A stretch of 14,828 nucleotides of DNA, taken from Trueperaceae bacterium. GTDB taxonomy: Bacteria > Deinococcota > Deinococci > Deinococcales > Trueperaceae. The translations under genes and the position numbers were made by a program. Below, one piece after another: positions 1-6,966 of the stretch; within the stretch, counting starts at the first letter, position 1, and each line of letters opens with the position of its first letter. Below the pieces are notes generated by a model. The model saw only the letters and a list, made by a program, of their open reading frames with translations, was not told the DNA's origin and did no database searches. The stretch covers positions 1 to 14,828 of the forward strand of contig JAABSI010000075.1 in assembly GCA_011390455.1 (NCBI GenBank). Direction: 5' to 3'.

Positions 1-2
1 AC

Positions 3-125
3 GCGCTCTTCCCGCACATGAACGTGTTCGAGAACGTCGCGTACGGCCTCAAGGTGGCCCGGCGCCCGAAGGACGAGGTCGCGTCGCGCGTCGCCGAGGC
101 GCTCGCCGTCGCGGGTCTGACGGGG
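3..125 (+). pseudogene. ABC-transporter ATPase fragment (PotA/FbpC-like), lacking Walker A and everything after the Q-loop region
   Basis: The frame reads ALFPHMNVFENVAYGLK followed by an amphipathic helix ending at AVAGLTG. This is the segment just after the Q-loop of spermidine/putrescine, iron or sulfate importer ATPases (usual form ALFPHMTVFENVAFGL). In such proteins the LSGGQ signature should follow within about 15 residues, but here the sequence changes to an M24 hydrolase. Walker A and the Q-loop would lie left of the window; the signature motif, Walker B and the regulatory domain are absent. ATPases of this type are often neighbours of amino-acid or ectoine catabolic genes, so a deletion between two adjacent genes is a plausible origin. 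An assembly error is equally possible. Confidence 0.7.
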
Positions 126-953
126 ACCCGCGTCGGGTACGAGCGCGACGGCTGGTTCTTCACCGCCGCGCAACAGGACCGGCTGTTCGCGATCGCCGGC
201 GACGTGGTGTGGGTCGACGCCTCGCTGGTGGTGGAGCAGGGGCGGCTGATCAAGACCGAAGCCGAGATCGCCCTGATGCGCGAGGCCGCGATCGGGACCG
301 CCGCCGGGATGAACGCCGGCATCGCGGCCGTCCGGGAGGGCGTCAAGGAGGACGAGGTCGCCGCGCAGATGCACCTGGCGATGATCCGGGCCGGCAGCGA
401 GTGGCCGGCGATCGCCCCCTTCGTGGCCTCGGGCGAGCGCGGCGCGATCGGCCACGCCACCTGGCGCGGGCGCACCATGCGCGCCGGCGACCCGGTCTTC
501 CTCGAGCTCGCCGGCTGCCGCCGCCGGTACCACGCGGCGATGCTGCGCACCGTGTTCGTGGGCGAGCCCGACGAGGAGGCGCGCGTCGCCTTCGAGGTCG
601 TGCGGCAGGCCTTCGACCTGGCGATGGCCGCCATCCGCCCCGGCGTCGCGGCCGGCGAGGTCGACAAGGTGTGCCGCGACTTCATCGCCCAGTCGCCCTT
701 CGGCGGCACCCACGCCTCGCGCTGCGCCTATTCGATCGGCATCGCGCTGCCCCCGGACTGGGGCGAGGGCCAGATCCTGTCGATGAAGCCGGGCGAGACG
801 CGCCCGCTCGCGGCGAACATGACCTTCCACCTGCTCCCGTGGGTGCAGCTCCCCGGGCGCGGCGCGGTGGGGTGCACCGAGACGATCCGGGTGACGCCGA
901 GCGGCGCGGAGGCGCTCACCTCGGGGGTGACGCGGGAGTTGATCGTGGCGTGA
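3..953 (+). CDS. Chimeric open frame: ABC ATPase fragment joined to ectoine-hydrolase-like M24 hydrolase
   Basis: The frame is open to the left window edge, so the true start is outside; the first ATG is at 18. From about residue 38 (counted from that ATG) it is a pita-bread M24 hydrolase: the link IKTEAEIALMREAA, then HATWRGR (His146), YHAAMLRTVFVG, YSIGIALPPDWGEG, MTFHLLP and CTETIRVTPSG. Two Asp metal ligands of prolidase-type M24 enzymes are replaced (Glu163 and Ala174 at those places), as in creatinase and ectoine hydrolase (DoeA/EutD), which work without metal. The DWGEG and YHAAMLRT stretches look most like the ectoine hydrolase branch, which opens the ectoine ring in the cytoplasm. 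The N-terminal creatinase_N domain is missing and replaced by ABC-transporter ATPase sequence, so the product may not fold or act normally. The 3' end overlaps the convergent gene by 38 bp. Family call is fairly sure; exact substrate is inference. Confidence 0.75.
   Translation, partial: ALFPHMNVFENVAYGLKVARRPKDEVASRVAEALAVAGLTGTRVGYERDGWFFTAAQQDRLFAIAGDVVWVDASLVVEQGRLIKTEAEIALMREAAIGTAAGMNAGIAAVREGVKEDEVAAQMHLAMIRAGSEWPAIAPFVASGERGAIGHATWRGRTMRAGDPVFLELAGCRRRYHAAMLRTVFVGEPDEEARVAFEVVRQAFDLAMAAIRPGVAAGEVDKVCRDFIAQSPFGGTHASRCAYSIGIALPPDWGEGQILSMKPGETRPLAANMTFHLLPWVQLPGRGAVGCTETIRVTPSGAEALTSGVTRELIVA
110..132. repeat. Perfect 8-bp inverted repeat at the ABC/M24 junction
   Basis: CGCGGGTC (110-117) and its exact reverse complement GACCCGCG (125-132) flank the 7-nt loop TGACGGG. 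It lies exactly where the ABC-ATPase similarity stops and the M24 similarity begins (residues 31-39). Such a hairpin could have favoured a template-switch deletion or an assembly join. Confidence 0.6.
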
Positions 954-2436
954 GCGGTGCGCCGGCCCACGCGGCCACGGCCAGCAGCGCCGGGAGCGCC
1001 ACCTCGGGTTCGAACAGGGTCAGGTCCCACGTGTTGAGCAGCGTCAGCGCCACGAGCAGCGGCGCCAATCGGACCCAGCCCGCGCGACGAAGGGTGGACA
1101 GCACCGCCGCCCCCACGACGGTCGCCCCGGCGAGGCCGACCACGCCGAACACCGCCCACAGCTGCAGCACCAGGTGGTGGGCGTACGCCACGCCCCCGGG
1201 GAAGGCGTCGGCCGTGCGGGCGCGGAACGCGTCGGGTGCAGCCGTGAGGCCGACGCCGAACCACGGATGGTCGCGCGCGAGGTCGATCGCGGCCGCCCAG
1301 ACGACCTGGCGGCTCTCGGGAACCAGCGAGATCCGCCTCAGGTCGTAGCGCCGCACCATCTCTTGCGGCAACCATGCCGGGCGGACGTCGAGGAACGGGC
1401 TCGCCTCCGTCCCCACCTCGTACTGGGCCCCGAACACGTACAGGTCCACCGCCCCGCCTCGGGCCGGGCTCCGCAGGTAGAACTGCGCTTGCGTGTACCC
1501 GTCGCCGAGGGCGGCCGGCGTGACGCAGCGCGTCCACTCGGGACCGACCGCGCACGTCGTGCTCGCGAGGTGCGAGCTGAGCACGAGCTCTTGGGGCACG
1601 TCGGCGCGCACGTAGATCGACGCGACGTACGGCACCCCGGGCACGGAGCCGCCGGTCGACTGCAGCATCAACGCGCGCCCCTCGGGGCGCGCCCGAGCCG
1701 TCAGCCGCTGGCCTCGCGTTCCCGGGAACGGTCCCTCCACGGCGTCGGGGACGATGTCGACCTGCTCGGCGAGGTCCGCGCGCCAGGCGCGGTACGTCAG
1801 GTCGCTCGGTGCGGCGAGCAGGTTCGGGCTGATCTCGACCACGCCGCGTTGCCAGGCGAGCGCCGCGACGGCGACGACGGCGATCAACACCACCGGTGCC
1901 AACACGAGCCGAGGACGCCGGTCGAGCACCAGGACCACCAACCAGACGGCGGCCGCAGCCAGCAACGCGCCGCCGGAGGTGCGCGAGCCGGTGTTCAGGA
2001 CCGCCAGCGCCGTCAGCGGCCAGGCCCAGAGGACGAAGCGACGCTTGGACGCAAGGGCCGCCCACGACGTGCACGCGACCACCAGCGCGGCGCCCAGATC
2101 GTTCGGGTTGCCCGTGAACAGCGCGATGCGCGCGGCGTCGCCGGCGTCGGTCGACGTCGCGGCCGCGATCAGCGTGGCCACCGCGAGCGCCGCGCCGTAC
2201 CCGGCGACCGCCACGGCGCTCGCGCGCCGGAAGGCCGGCGAGCGGGCCGCCGCGACCACGGCCACGCCGACCGCGAGCACCGCACCGGTGACCGCGATCG
2301 CGCGCCCGTCGCCGACCGCCAGCGAGCTCGCCGCCAGCGCCGCCCATCCGATCAGCGCGCCGATCGCGATGCGTCGAAGGGCCCACGTCCGCCCTCGTCC
2401 GCGGCGGATCGGTGCGTCGTGGTGGTGCGGCTTCAT
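916..2436 (-). CDS. O-antigen ligase/polymerase-family membrane protein with an inserted beta-rich domain
   Basis: A 506-residue polytopic membrane protein of the Wzy/WaaL (O-antigen ligase) type, which joins or polymerises lipid-linked sugars on the outer face of the cytoplasmic membrane. Start chosen at the ATG before KPHHHDAPIRRGRGR, because membrane helices begin right after this basic stretch; longer versions run into the divergent P450 and have unlikely composition. Helices fill about residues 20-195 and 415-492. Family marks are GNPNDLGAALV (109-119), TGSRTSGGALL (149-159, Arg152) and DHPWFGVGL with AYAHHLVLQLWAVFGVVGL (His420/421). The external loop, about residues 200-385, is large and contains a probable beta-sandwich (about 230-350: ASIYVRA, a Cys295/Cys304 pair, VFGAQYEVGTEASPF), recalling carbohydrate-binding modules. 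Glycan substrate unknown; no sugar-pathway genes lie nearby. Confidence 0.72.
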   Translation of the reverse strand: MKPHHHDAPIRRGRGRTWALRRIAIGALIGWAALAASSLAVGDGRAIAVTGAVLAVGVAVVAAARSPAFRRASAVAVAGYGAALAVATLIAAATSTDAGDAARIALFTGNPNDLGAALVVACTSWAALASKRRFVLWAWPLTALAVLNTGSRTSGGALLAAAAVWLVVLVLDRRPRLVLAPVVLIAVVAVAALAWQRGVVEISPNLLAAPSDLTYRAWRADLAEQVDIVPDAVEGPFPGTRGQRLTARARPEGRALMLQSTGGSVPGVPYVASIYVRADVPQELVLSSHLASTTCAVGPEWTRCVTPAALGDGYTQAQFYLRSPARGGAVDLYVFGAQYEVGTEASPFLDVRPAWLPQEMVRRYDLRRISLVPESRQVVWAAAIDLARDHPWFGVGLTAAPDAFRARTADAFPGGVAYAHHLVLQLWAVFGVVGLAGATVVGAAVLSTLRRAGWVRLAPLLVALTLLNTWDLTLFEPEVALPALLAVAAWAGAPLTPRSTPASPPR

Positions 2437-2444
2437 GGAGTCCG

Positions 2445-2450
2445 AGCGTA
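2445..2450 (-). promoter_or_regulatory. Possible -10 element of the O-antigen-ligase-like gene
   Basis: On the minus strand TACGCT (TANNNT type) lies 8 nt before the ATG, so the transcript would begin at or within 1-2 nt of the start codon. No convincing -35 and no strong Shine-Dalgarno sequence are visible. Weak evidence. Confidence 0.25.
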
Positions 2451-2529
2451 TCGCGCTGGGTCGCTGCGAGCGCCACCCGCGCACGCCGCGTCCGGTCGCG
2501 CGCGCAGCGCCGACGGCCGCCCGAAGGTC

Positions 2530-2535
2530 TACCGT
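2530..2535 (+). promoter_or_regulatory. Possible -10 element of the P450 gene
   Basis: TACCGT (TANNNT type) lies 37 nt before the P450 ATG, giving a leader of about 30 nt that holds the GGAGG ribosome site at 2564-2568. No clear -35 hexamer at 17-18 bp. The 136-bp gap is shared with the divergent membrane protein gene. Confidence 0.3.
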
Positions 2536-2572
2536 GGAGGTGGCGCCGCAGCGCGCCGCGAACGGAGGCCGC

Positions 2573-3799
2573 ATGGCCACCCCTACCGACCCCGCCGACC
2601 GTTGCCCGGTCGCGCACGACGCCTCGGAGCGCAAGACCGCGCGCGGCGCCGACCCCGCCGCGCCCGCGCTCGAGGAGCGCGACGGCACCTGGCACGTCCG
2701 CTCGTACGCCGCCGTCCGGCAGGTGTTGCGCGAGGCCGACGCCACCCGTCAGGCAGGGTTCAACGCCGAGATGGCGACGCGCACCGGGCTGCGCCCGCCC
2801 GTGCTGTTCGAGGACGGCGTCGCCCATCGCGACCACCGCACCGCCATCGCCCGCTTCTTCACCCCCAAGACCGTCGACGACGCCTACCGCACGCTGATGG
2901 AGGAGGCGAGCGACGCCCTGATCGCCGACCTCGAGCGCCGGGGCCGCGCCGACCTGAGCGAGCTGAGCCTCGACCTCGCGATGCAGGTCGCGGCGCGGGT
3001 GGTGGGGCTGACCGACTCGCGCACGCCCGGCATGGCCCAGCGGCTCGAGAAGATCCTGGCGCTCGAGCGGCTCGAGCGCTTGCCGGCGCTGCGGCGGGTG
3101 GCGTCGATGCTGCGCGTCAACCTCCACGTGCTGCGCTTCTTCCTCCAGGACGTCCGCCCGGCCATCCGCGCGCGCCGCACCGAGCCGCGCGAGGACGTCA
3201 TCAGCCACCTGATCGACAAGGGCTACACCAACAGCGAGATCCTGATCGAGTGCATCACCTACGGAGCCGCGGGCATGGCGACCACCCGCGAGTTCATCGT
3301 CATGGCGGCGTGGCACCTGCTCGAACACGACGAGCTGCGGCGCCGCTACCTGGCCGCCGACGAACCCGAGCGCCACCGCGTGCTGCACGAGGTCCTGCGC
3401 CTGGAGCCGGTGGTGGGCCACCTGTACCGGCGCGCGACGGCCGACCTGCACGTCGACGTCGACGGCGCCACGACCACCATCCCCGCCGGTGCGCTGATCG
3501 ACCTCGACGTCCGCGCTGCCAACGCCGACGCCGACGCCGTGGGCGCCGCCCCGCTGTGCCTCCGCCCCGACCGCGATCGAGCGCCGCGCGTGCAGGAGCC
3601 GGTGCTGTCCTTCGGCGACGGTGCCCATCGCTGCCCGGGCGCCTTCATCGCGATCAAGGAGAGCGATGCCTTCCTCACCCGCCTGCTGCGCCTGCCGCTC
3701 ACGGTGGTCGGCGAGCCGCGGCTCGGTTGGAACGACCTGATCGAGGGGTACGAGGTGCGCGGGCTGGAGGTGGCGGTGGGGGTGCGCGCGACCGCCTAG
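2573..3799 (+). CDS. Cytochrome P450 (soluble bacterial type)
   Basis: A 408-residue P450, the usual length of a soluble bacterial enzyme fed by separate ferredoxin/reductase partners; none is encoded here. Start chosen at the ATG with GGAGG 4 nt upstream; the frame stays open much further upstream, but only as antisense of the neighbouring gene. Visible motifs: N-terminal RCPVAH; I-helix AAGMATTREF (233-242); the K-helix ExxR pair Glu273/Arg276 in HEVLRLEP; and the haem loop FGDGAHRCPG with the thiolate ligand Cys354. The I-helix acid that usually precedes the oxygen-activating Thr (A/G-G-x-D/E-T) is Ala236 here, which may change proton delivery or point to an unusual substrate or peroxide use. 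Substrate unknown. Divergent from the O-antigen-ligase-like gene; followed by a gap and the ATPase operon. Confidence 0.93.
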   Translation: MATPTDPADRCPVAHDASERKTARGADPAAPALEERDGTWHVRSYAAVRQVLREADATRQAGFNAEMATRTGLRPPVLFEDGVAHRDHRTAIARFFTPKTVDDAYRTLMEEASDALIADLERRGRADLSELSLDLAMQVAARVVGLTDSRTPGMAQRLEKILALERLERLPALRRVASMLRVNLHVLRFFLQDVRPAIRARRTEPREDVISHLIDKGYTNSEILIECITYGAAGMATTREFIVMAAWHLLEHDELRRRYLAADEPERHRVLHEVLRLEPVVGHLYRRATADLHVDVDGATTTIPAGALIDLDVRAANADADAVGAAPLCLRPDRDRAPRVQEPVLSFGDGAHRCPGAFIAIKESDAFLTRLLRLPLTVVGEPRLGWNDLIEGYEVRGLEVAVGVRATA

Positions 3800-3834
3800 C
3801 CGCGCCTGCTAGCCGCACCTGCTAGCCGCAACCG
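3796..3834 (+). repeat. 13-bp tandem repeat (about three copies) across the P450 stop codon
   Basis: Units CTAGCCGCGCCTG (3796-3808), CTAGCCGCACCTG (3809-3821) and a degenerate CTAGCCGCAACCG (3822-3834, 11 of 13 matching the second copy). The P450 stop TAG is part of the first copy. CTAG occurs three times in 39 bp, which is striking in GC-rich DNA. Confidence 0.75.
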
Positions 3835-3978
3835 GCGGATCCGCGCCCTCCTGGACATTCGTTCCTTGCGCGCACCCGTCCCAAACGGTGCGATGGAGAA
3901 CGCCCAGTACGGGCACGCCCGCTCGGGCGTGCGCGGGGTGCGGTCGCCGGGGCGCGCCGCCGGGCGGAAGGGGCAGGC
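3800..3978 (+). promoter_or_regulatory. Leader/promoter region of the V-type ATPase operon
   Basis: The 179-bp gap between the P450 stop and the operon start must hold the operon promoter unless there is read-through from the P450 gene. Only weak elements are seen: TTGCGC (3866-3871) with TGCGAT 17 bp later (3889-3894), and an isolated TTGACA-like TGGACA (3852-3857) without a matching -10. A 20-bp dyad lies at 3913-3932. GGAAGGGG (3966-3973) is a good ribosome site 5 nt before the ATG of the first gene. No intrinsic terminator for the P450 gene is visible. Confidence 0.4.
3913..3932. repeat. 20-bp inverted repeat in the ATPase operon leader
   Basis: GCACGCCC and GGGCGTGC pair perfectly around a GCTC loop, 46 bp before the first ATG of the operon. 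There is no T-tract, so it is not a normal terminator. It could be an operator half-site pair for a dimeric regulator or an RNA hairpin in the leader. Confidence 0.6.
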
Positions 3979-4668
3979 ATGCCCGAGGACCTCCAAGCCC
4001 TGATCGATCACCTGCAACACGACGCCGTCGAGGAGGGCCAGCGCCGCGCCCGCGAACTGGTCGAGGAGGCCGAGGCGAAGGCCGCCGCGCACGTGCGCGC
4101 CGCCGAGGCCGAGGCCGCGCGGCTCGTGGCGCAGGCCGAGCGCGACGCCGCCGTCTACACCGAGCGCAGTACGGTCGCGCTCGAGCAGGCCGGCCGCGAC
4201 CTGCTCATCACCCTCCGGCACGCGATCGACGAGCTGCTCGCCGGGCTCCTGCGCGAGGAGCTGCAGCAGGTGCTGCGCCCCGACCTGCTCGCCGACATGC
4301 TCGTGCGCATGGCGGACGCCTACACCGCCCACGGCGGCCGCGAGCGGCGCATGGCGGTGCTGCTGAGCGAGCAGGACCTCGAGGCGCTGGTGGGCTTCAC
4401 CGCGCAGCGCTACCGCGAGCGCCTCGGGCAGGGCATCGAGTTGCGCCTCGACCCCGACGTGGACCATGGGTTCCGCGTCGAGATCGTCGATGAGCACGTC
4501 ACCCACGACCTCACGATCGACGCGATCGTCGAGGAGCTGCGCGGCTACCTGCGCCCGCGGCTCGCCGAGGTGCTGCCGCGCGCCGCGGTGCGGCTGGGGC
4601 GCGAAGCGCCGGAGGCGTCCGAAGGGGCCGACCGGCCGGACGCGGCCGCTGTGCCCGAGGCGGGCTGA
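3979..4668 (+). CDS. atpE: V-type ATPase subunit E (peripheral stalk)
   Basis: A 229-residue peripheral-stalk subunit that links the catalytic A3B3 head to the membrane subunit I and keeps it from rotating. Residues about 15-75 form a long Ala/Glu/Arg-rich helix with heptad character (repeated EAE/AEAEA units), as expected for the stalk coiled coil; the C-terminal part (about 95-210) is the globular head-binding domain, with RRMAVLLSEQDLEALV and GFRVEIVDEHVTHDLT, a typical beta-hairpin of the family. First gene of the operon, with GGAAGGGG 5 nt before the ATG; its TGA shares one base with the ATG of the DUF2764 gene. No subunit G, the usual partner of E, is recognisable in the operon, so E may pair with itself or with an unknown protein. 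The last 20 residues are a low-complexity tail. Confidence 0.9.
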   Translation: MPEDLQALIDHLQHDAVEEGQRRARELVEEAEAKAAAHVRAAEAEAARLVAQAERDAAVYTERSTVALEQAGRDLLITLRHAIDELLAGLLREELQQVLRPDLLADMLVRMADAYTAHGGRERRMAVLLSEQDLEALVGFTAQRYRERLGQGIELRLDPDVDHGFRVEIVDEHVTHDLTIDAIVEELRGYLRPRLAEVLPRAAVRLGREAPEASEGADRPDAAAVPEAG

Positions 4669-5243
4669 TGCTCACCTACCTGCTCGCCAGCCTTCCGACC
4701 CCCAGGCTCGGGGACGTCCCCGACCTCACGATCGAGGCCTTCCTGGAGGCGTGCGGCCGCGTGCTCGACGGGCCGCGCCTCGCCTCGCTCGAGCGCGCCG
4801 TGGGCGTCGTCATGCCCCCGGTCGCGACCCCGCCCGCCGCCGAACGCGCCTGGTCCGAGCTCGCCGCCCGCGTGGACGACGCGGTCGTGCGGGCGCGCAG
4901 CGCGCGCCAGAAGCGCGACCCCGAGCCCTTCCTGCGCCACCCGCCGGGCCTGCGGATCGACGTCCAAGAGGCGGTAGCGCGCGCCTTCGCGGCGCCCCAT
5001 CCCGGCCTGCGCGAACGCGCGCTGGACGAGCTGCGCTGGCACCTCGCCGAGGAGCTGGCGCGCTCCGCCCCGGACGGCTTCGCCGCGCTCTACGCGCGGG
5101 CGGTCCAGCTGCGGCTCGCCTGGCGGTGGGCGACGTGGGACGCGGAGGCGGGTTGGCGGGCGCTCGAGGCGGGCCTGCGCGTCGTCGACGTCGCCGCCGG
5201 AACGCCGGCCGGATCTTCGGGCGACCGGGTGCACGATGCCTAA
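4668..5243 (+). CDS. DUF2764-family protein of the V-type ATPase operon
   Basis: A 191-residue, mostly helical, soluble protein. The opening MLTYLLASLPTPRLGD, then DLTIEAFLEAC, matches the family that sits between the E and A genes in chlamydial, spirochaetal and Bacteroidetes V-type ATPase operons (for example Chlamydia CT309). The C-terminal third (RALDELRWHLAEELA ... FAALYARAVQLRLAWRWATWDAEAGWRALE) keeps the family's pattern of aromatic/Arg helices. No biochemical role is established. Since operons of this type lack a recognisable C/d subunit, a role as connector between shaft and K-ring is a reasonable inference. It seems shorter than relatives as I remember them (about 260-270 residues), with the middle reduced. 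Starts on the last base of the E stop codon and overlaps the A gene by 8 nt. Confidence 0.8.
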   Translation: MLTYLLASLPTPRLGDVPDLTIEAFLEACGRVLDGPRLASLERAVGVVMPPVATPPAAERAWSELAARVDDAVVRARSARQKRDPEPFLRHPPGLRIDVQEAVARAFAAPHPGLRERALDELRWHLAEELARSAPDGFAALYARAVQLRLAWRWATWDAEAGWRALEAGLRVVDVAAGTPAGSSGDRVHDA

Positions 5244-6966
5244 CGTCGGCCGGATCGTCGCGGTGAGCGGGCCGCTGATCACCGCCGTGTTCGAACGTCC
5301 GGTGGTGCAGAACGAGGTCGGCTACGCCGTCCTCGACGACCTGCGCCTCAAGGCGGAGCTGATCCGCGTCCGCGGCGATTACGCCGACCTGCAGGTCTTC
5401 GAGGACACGACCGGGCTCTACGTGGGGGGGCAGGTGGCCTTCACCGGCGAGATGCTCTCCGCCGAGCTGGGTCCCGGCCTGCTGGGCCAGGTGGTCGACG
5501 GGCTGCAGAACCCGCTGCACGAGCTCGCCGCCGTCAGCGGCCACTTCCTGCCGCGCGGCCGCTACCTGGAGCCGCTCGACCGCGAGCGGCGCTGGGCCTT
5601 CACCCCCGGCGTGCGGGTGGGCGACCGCGTGCGCGCCGGCGACGCGCTCGGGAGCGTGCCCGAGGGGTCGTTCGAGCATCGCATCATGGTGCCGTTCGGG
5701 TGGTCGGGCGCTTGGACCGTGCGCGCGCTGGCCGCCGCAGGCGAGCGCCGCGTCGACGAGGTCGTGGCCACCCTCGAGGGGGCGCACGGCGCGACGCGGG
5801 ACGTGACGCTCCTGCAGCGCTGGCCGGTCAAGCTCCCCATCCGCGCGTATCGCGAGCGGCTGCGCCCGAGCGAGCCGCTGGTCACCCAGGTGCGGATCGT
5901 CGACACGCTCTTCCCGGTCGCGCGCGGCGGCACCTTCTGCGTGCCGGGGCCCTTCGGCGCCGGCAAGACCGTGCTGCAGCAGCTGATGAGCCGCCACGCC
6001 GACGTCGACGTGGTGGTGGTGGCCGCCTGCGGCGAGCGCGCCGGCGAGGTGGTCGAGACGCTGCGCGAGTTCCCCGAGCTCACCGACCCGCGCACCGGCC
6101 GCAGCCTGATGGAGCGCACGGTCATCGTCTGCAACACGAGCTCGATGCCGGTGGCGGCGCGCGAGGCGAGCGTCTACACGGGCGTCACGATCGCCGAGTA
6201 CTACCGCCAGATGGGGCTCGACGTGCTGCTGCTCGCCGATTCGACGAGCCGTTGGGCGCAGGCGCTGCGCGAGGTCTCGGGGCGGCTCGAGGAGATCCCC
6301 GGCGAGGAGGCCTTCCCCGCCTACCTCGAGTCGGTGGTGGCCGCCTTCTACGAGCGCGGAGGGCTCGTGCGGCTGCGCGACGGCAGCACCGGTTCGGTCA
6401 CGATCGGAGGCACGGTGAGCCCCGCCGGCGGCAACCTCGAGGAGCCGGTCACGCAGGCGACGCTCAAGGTGGTGGGCGCCTTCCACGGGCTGTCGCGCGA
6501 GCGGTCGGACGCGCGCCGCTACCCCGCCATCGACCCGCTCGACAGCTGGAGCCACTACCCCGGGGTGGTGGCGGCGGCCGACGTCGCGTACGCGCGCGCG
6601 CTGTTGCGCGAGGGCGCCGACGTGGCGCAGATGATGAAGGTGGTCGGCGAGGAGGGCACCACGCTCGACGACGTGGTCCAGCACCTGCAGGCCGAGTTCC
6701 TGGACGCCGCCTACCTGCAGCAGGACGCCTTCGACCCGGTCGACGGCGCCAGCGGCGCCGAGCGGCAGGCGCTCGTGTTCGGCGAACTGTTGGCGCTGCT
6801 GCGGCGGCCGCTGCGGCTCGCCGGCAAGGACGAGGCGCGCCGCTTCTACCAGCGGCTGGGGCAGGCGACCAAGGACTGGAATCGCTGCGCCTGGGGCAGC
6901 CCCGAGTTCGAGGCCGGCCGCGCGCGCCTGCGCGCGCTGGTGGCGGAGGTGGCGGTCGATGCGTAA
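5236..6966 (+). CDS. atpA: V-type ATPase catalytic subunit A
   Basis: The 576-residue catalytic subunit that binds and hydrolyses (or makes) ATP in the A3B3 head. It opens with [15 protein letters not shown], the N-terminal barrel of the family, followed by the long non-homologous insert typical of A subunits (about residues 110-200, with [10 protein letters not shown]). Walker A is GPFGAGKT at 238-245 (Lys244); then CGERAGEV with the catalytic Glu; Walker B and signature [17 protein letters not shown] (Asp335), followed by [17 protein letters not shown]. The C-terminal helical domain holds [16 protein letters not shown]. All catalytic residues look intact. The start ATG lies 8 nt inside the DUF2764 gene, and the stop lies 8 nt inside the B gene. 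Confidence 0.98.
   Translation: MPNVGRIVAVSGPLITAVFERPVVQNEVGYAVLDDLRLKAELIRVRGDYADLQVFEDTTGLYVGGQVAFTGEMLSAELGPGLLGQVVDGLQNPLHELAAVSGHFLPRGRYLEPLDRERRWAFTPGVRVGDRVRAGDALGSVPEGSFEHRIMVPFGWSGAWTVRALAAAGERRVDEVVATLEGAHGATRDVTLLQRWPVKLPIRAYRERLRPSEPLVTQVRIVDTLFPVARGGTFCVPGPFGAGKTVLQQLMSRHADVDVVVVAACGERAGEVVETLREFPELTDPRTGRSLMERTVIVCNTSSMPVAAREASVYTGVTIAEYYRQMGLDVLLLADSTSRWAQALREVSGRLEEIPGEEAFPAYLESVVAAFYERGGLVRLRDGSTGSVTIGGTVSPAGGNLEEPVTQATLKVVGAFHGLSRERSDARRYPAIDPLDSWSHYPGVVAAADVAYARALLREGADVAQMMKVVGEEGTTLDDVVQHLQAEFLDAAYLQQDAFDPVDGASGAERQALVFGELLALLRRPLRLAGKDEARRFYQRLGQATKDWNRCAWGSPEFEAGRARLRALVAEVAVDA

Noticed and set aside
1754..2572. N-terminal extension of the P450 by 273 residues
   Set aside because: The added part is Ala/Thr/Arg-rich antisense of the divergent gene; a ribosome site and normal P450 length support 2573.
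728..3628. Very long open frame on the minus strand running antisense through the P450 and in another frame of the O-antigen-ligase-like gene
   Set aside because: Arg/Gly/Val-rich translation with no motif; it covers two well-supported genes. Long chance frames are normal at this GC content.
1174..3825. Long plus-strand frame across the O-antigen-ligase-like gene and the P450
   Set aside because: Arg/Ala/Pro-rich, motif-free translation; a shadow of the P450 gene and antisense of the membrane protein gene.
4810..6684. Long minus-strand frame opposite DUF2764 and subunit A
   Set aside because: His/Arg/Val-rich antisense shadow of a gene with complete catalytic motifs.
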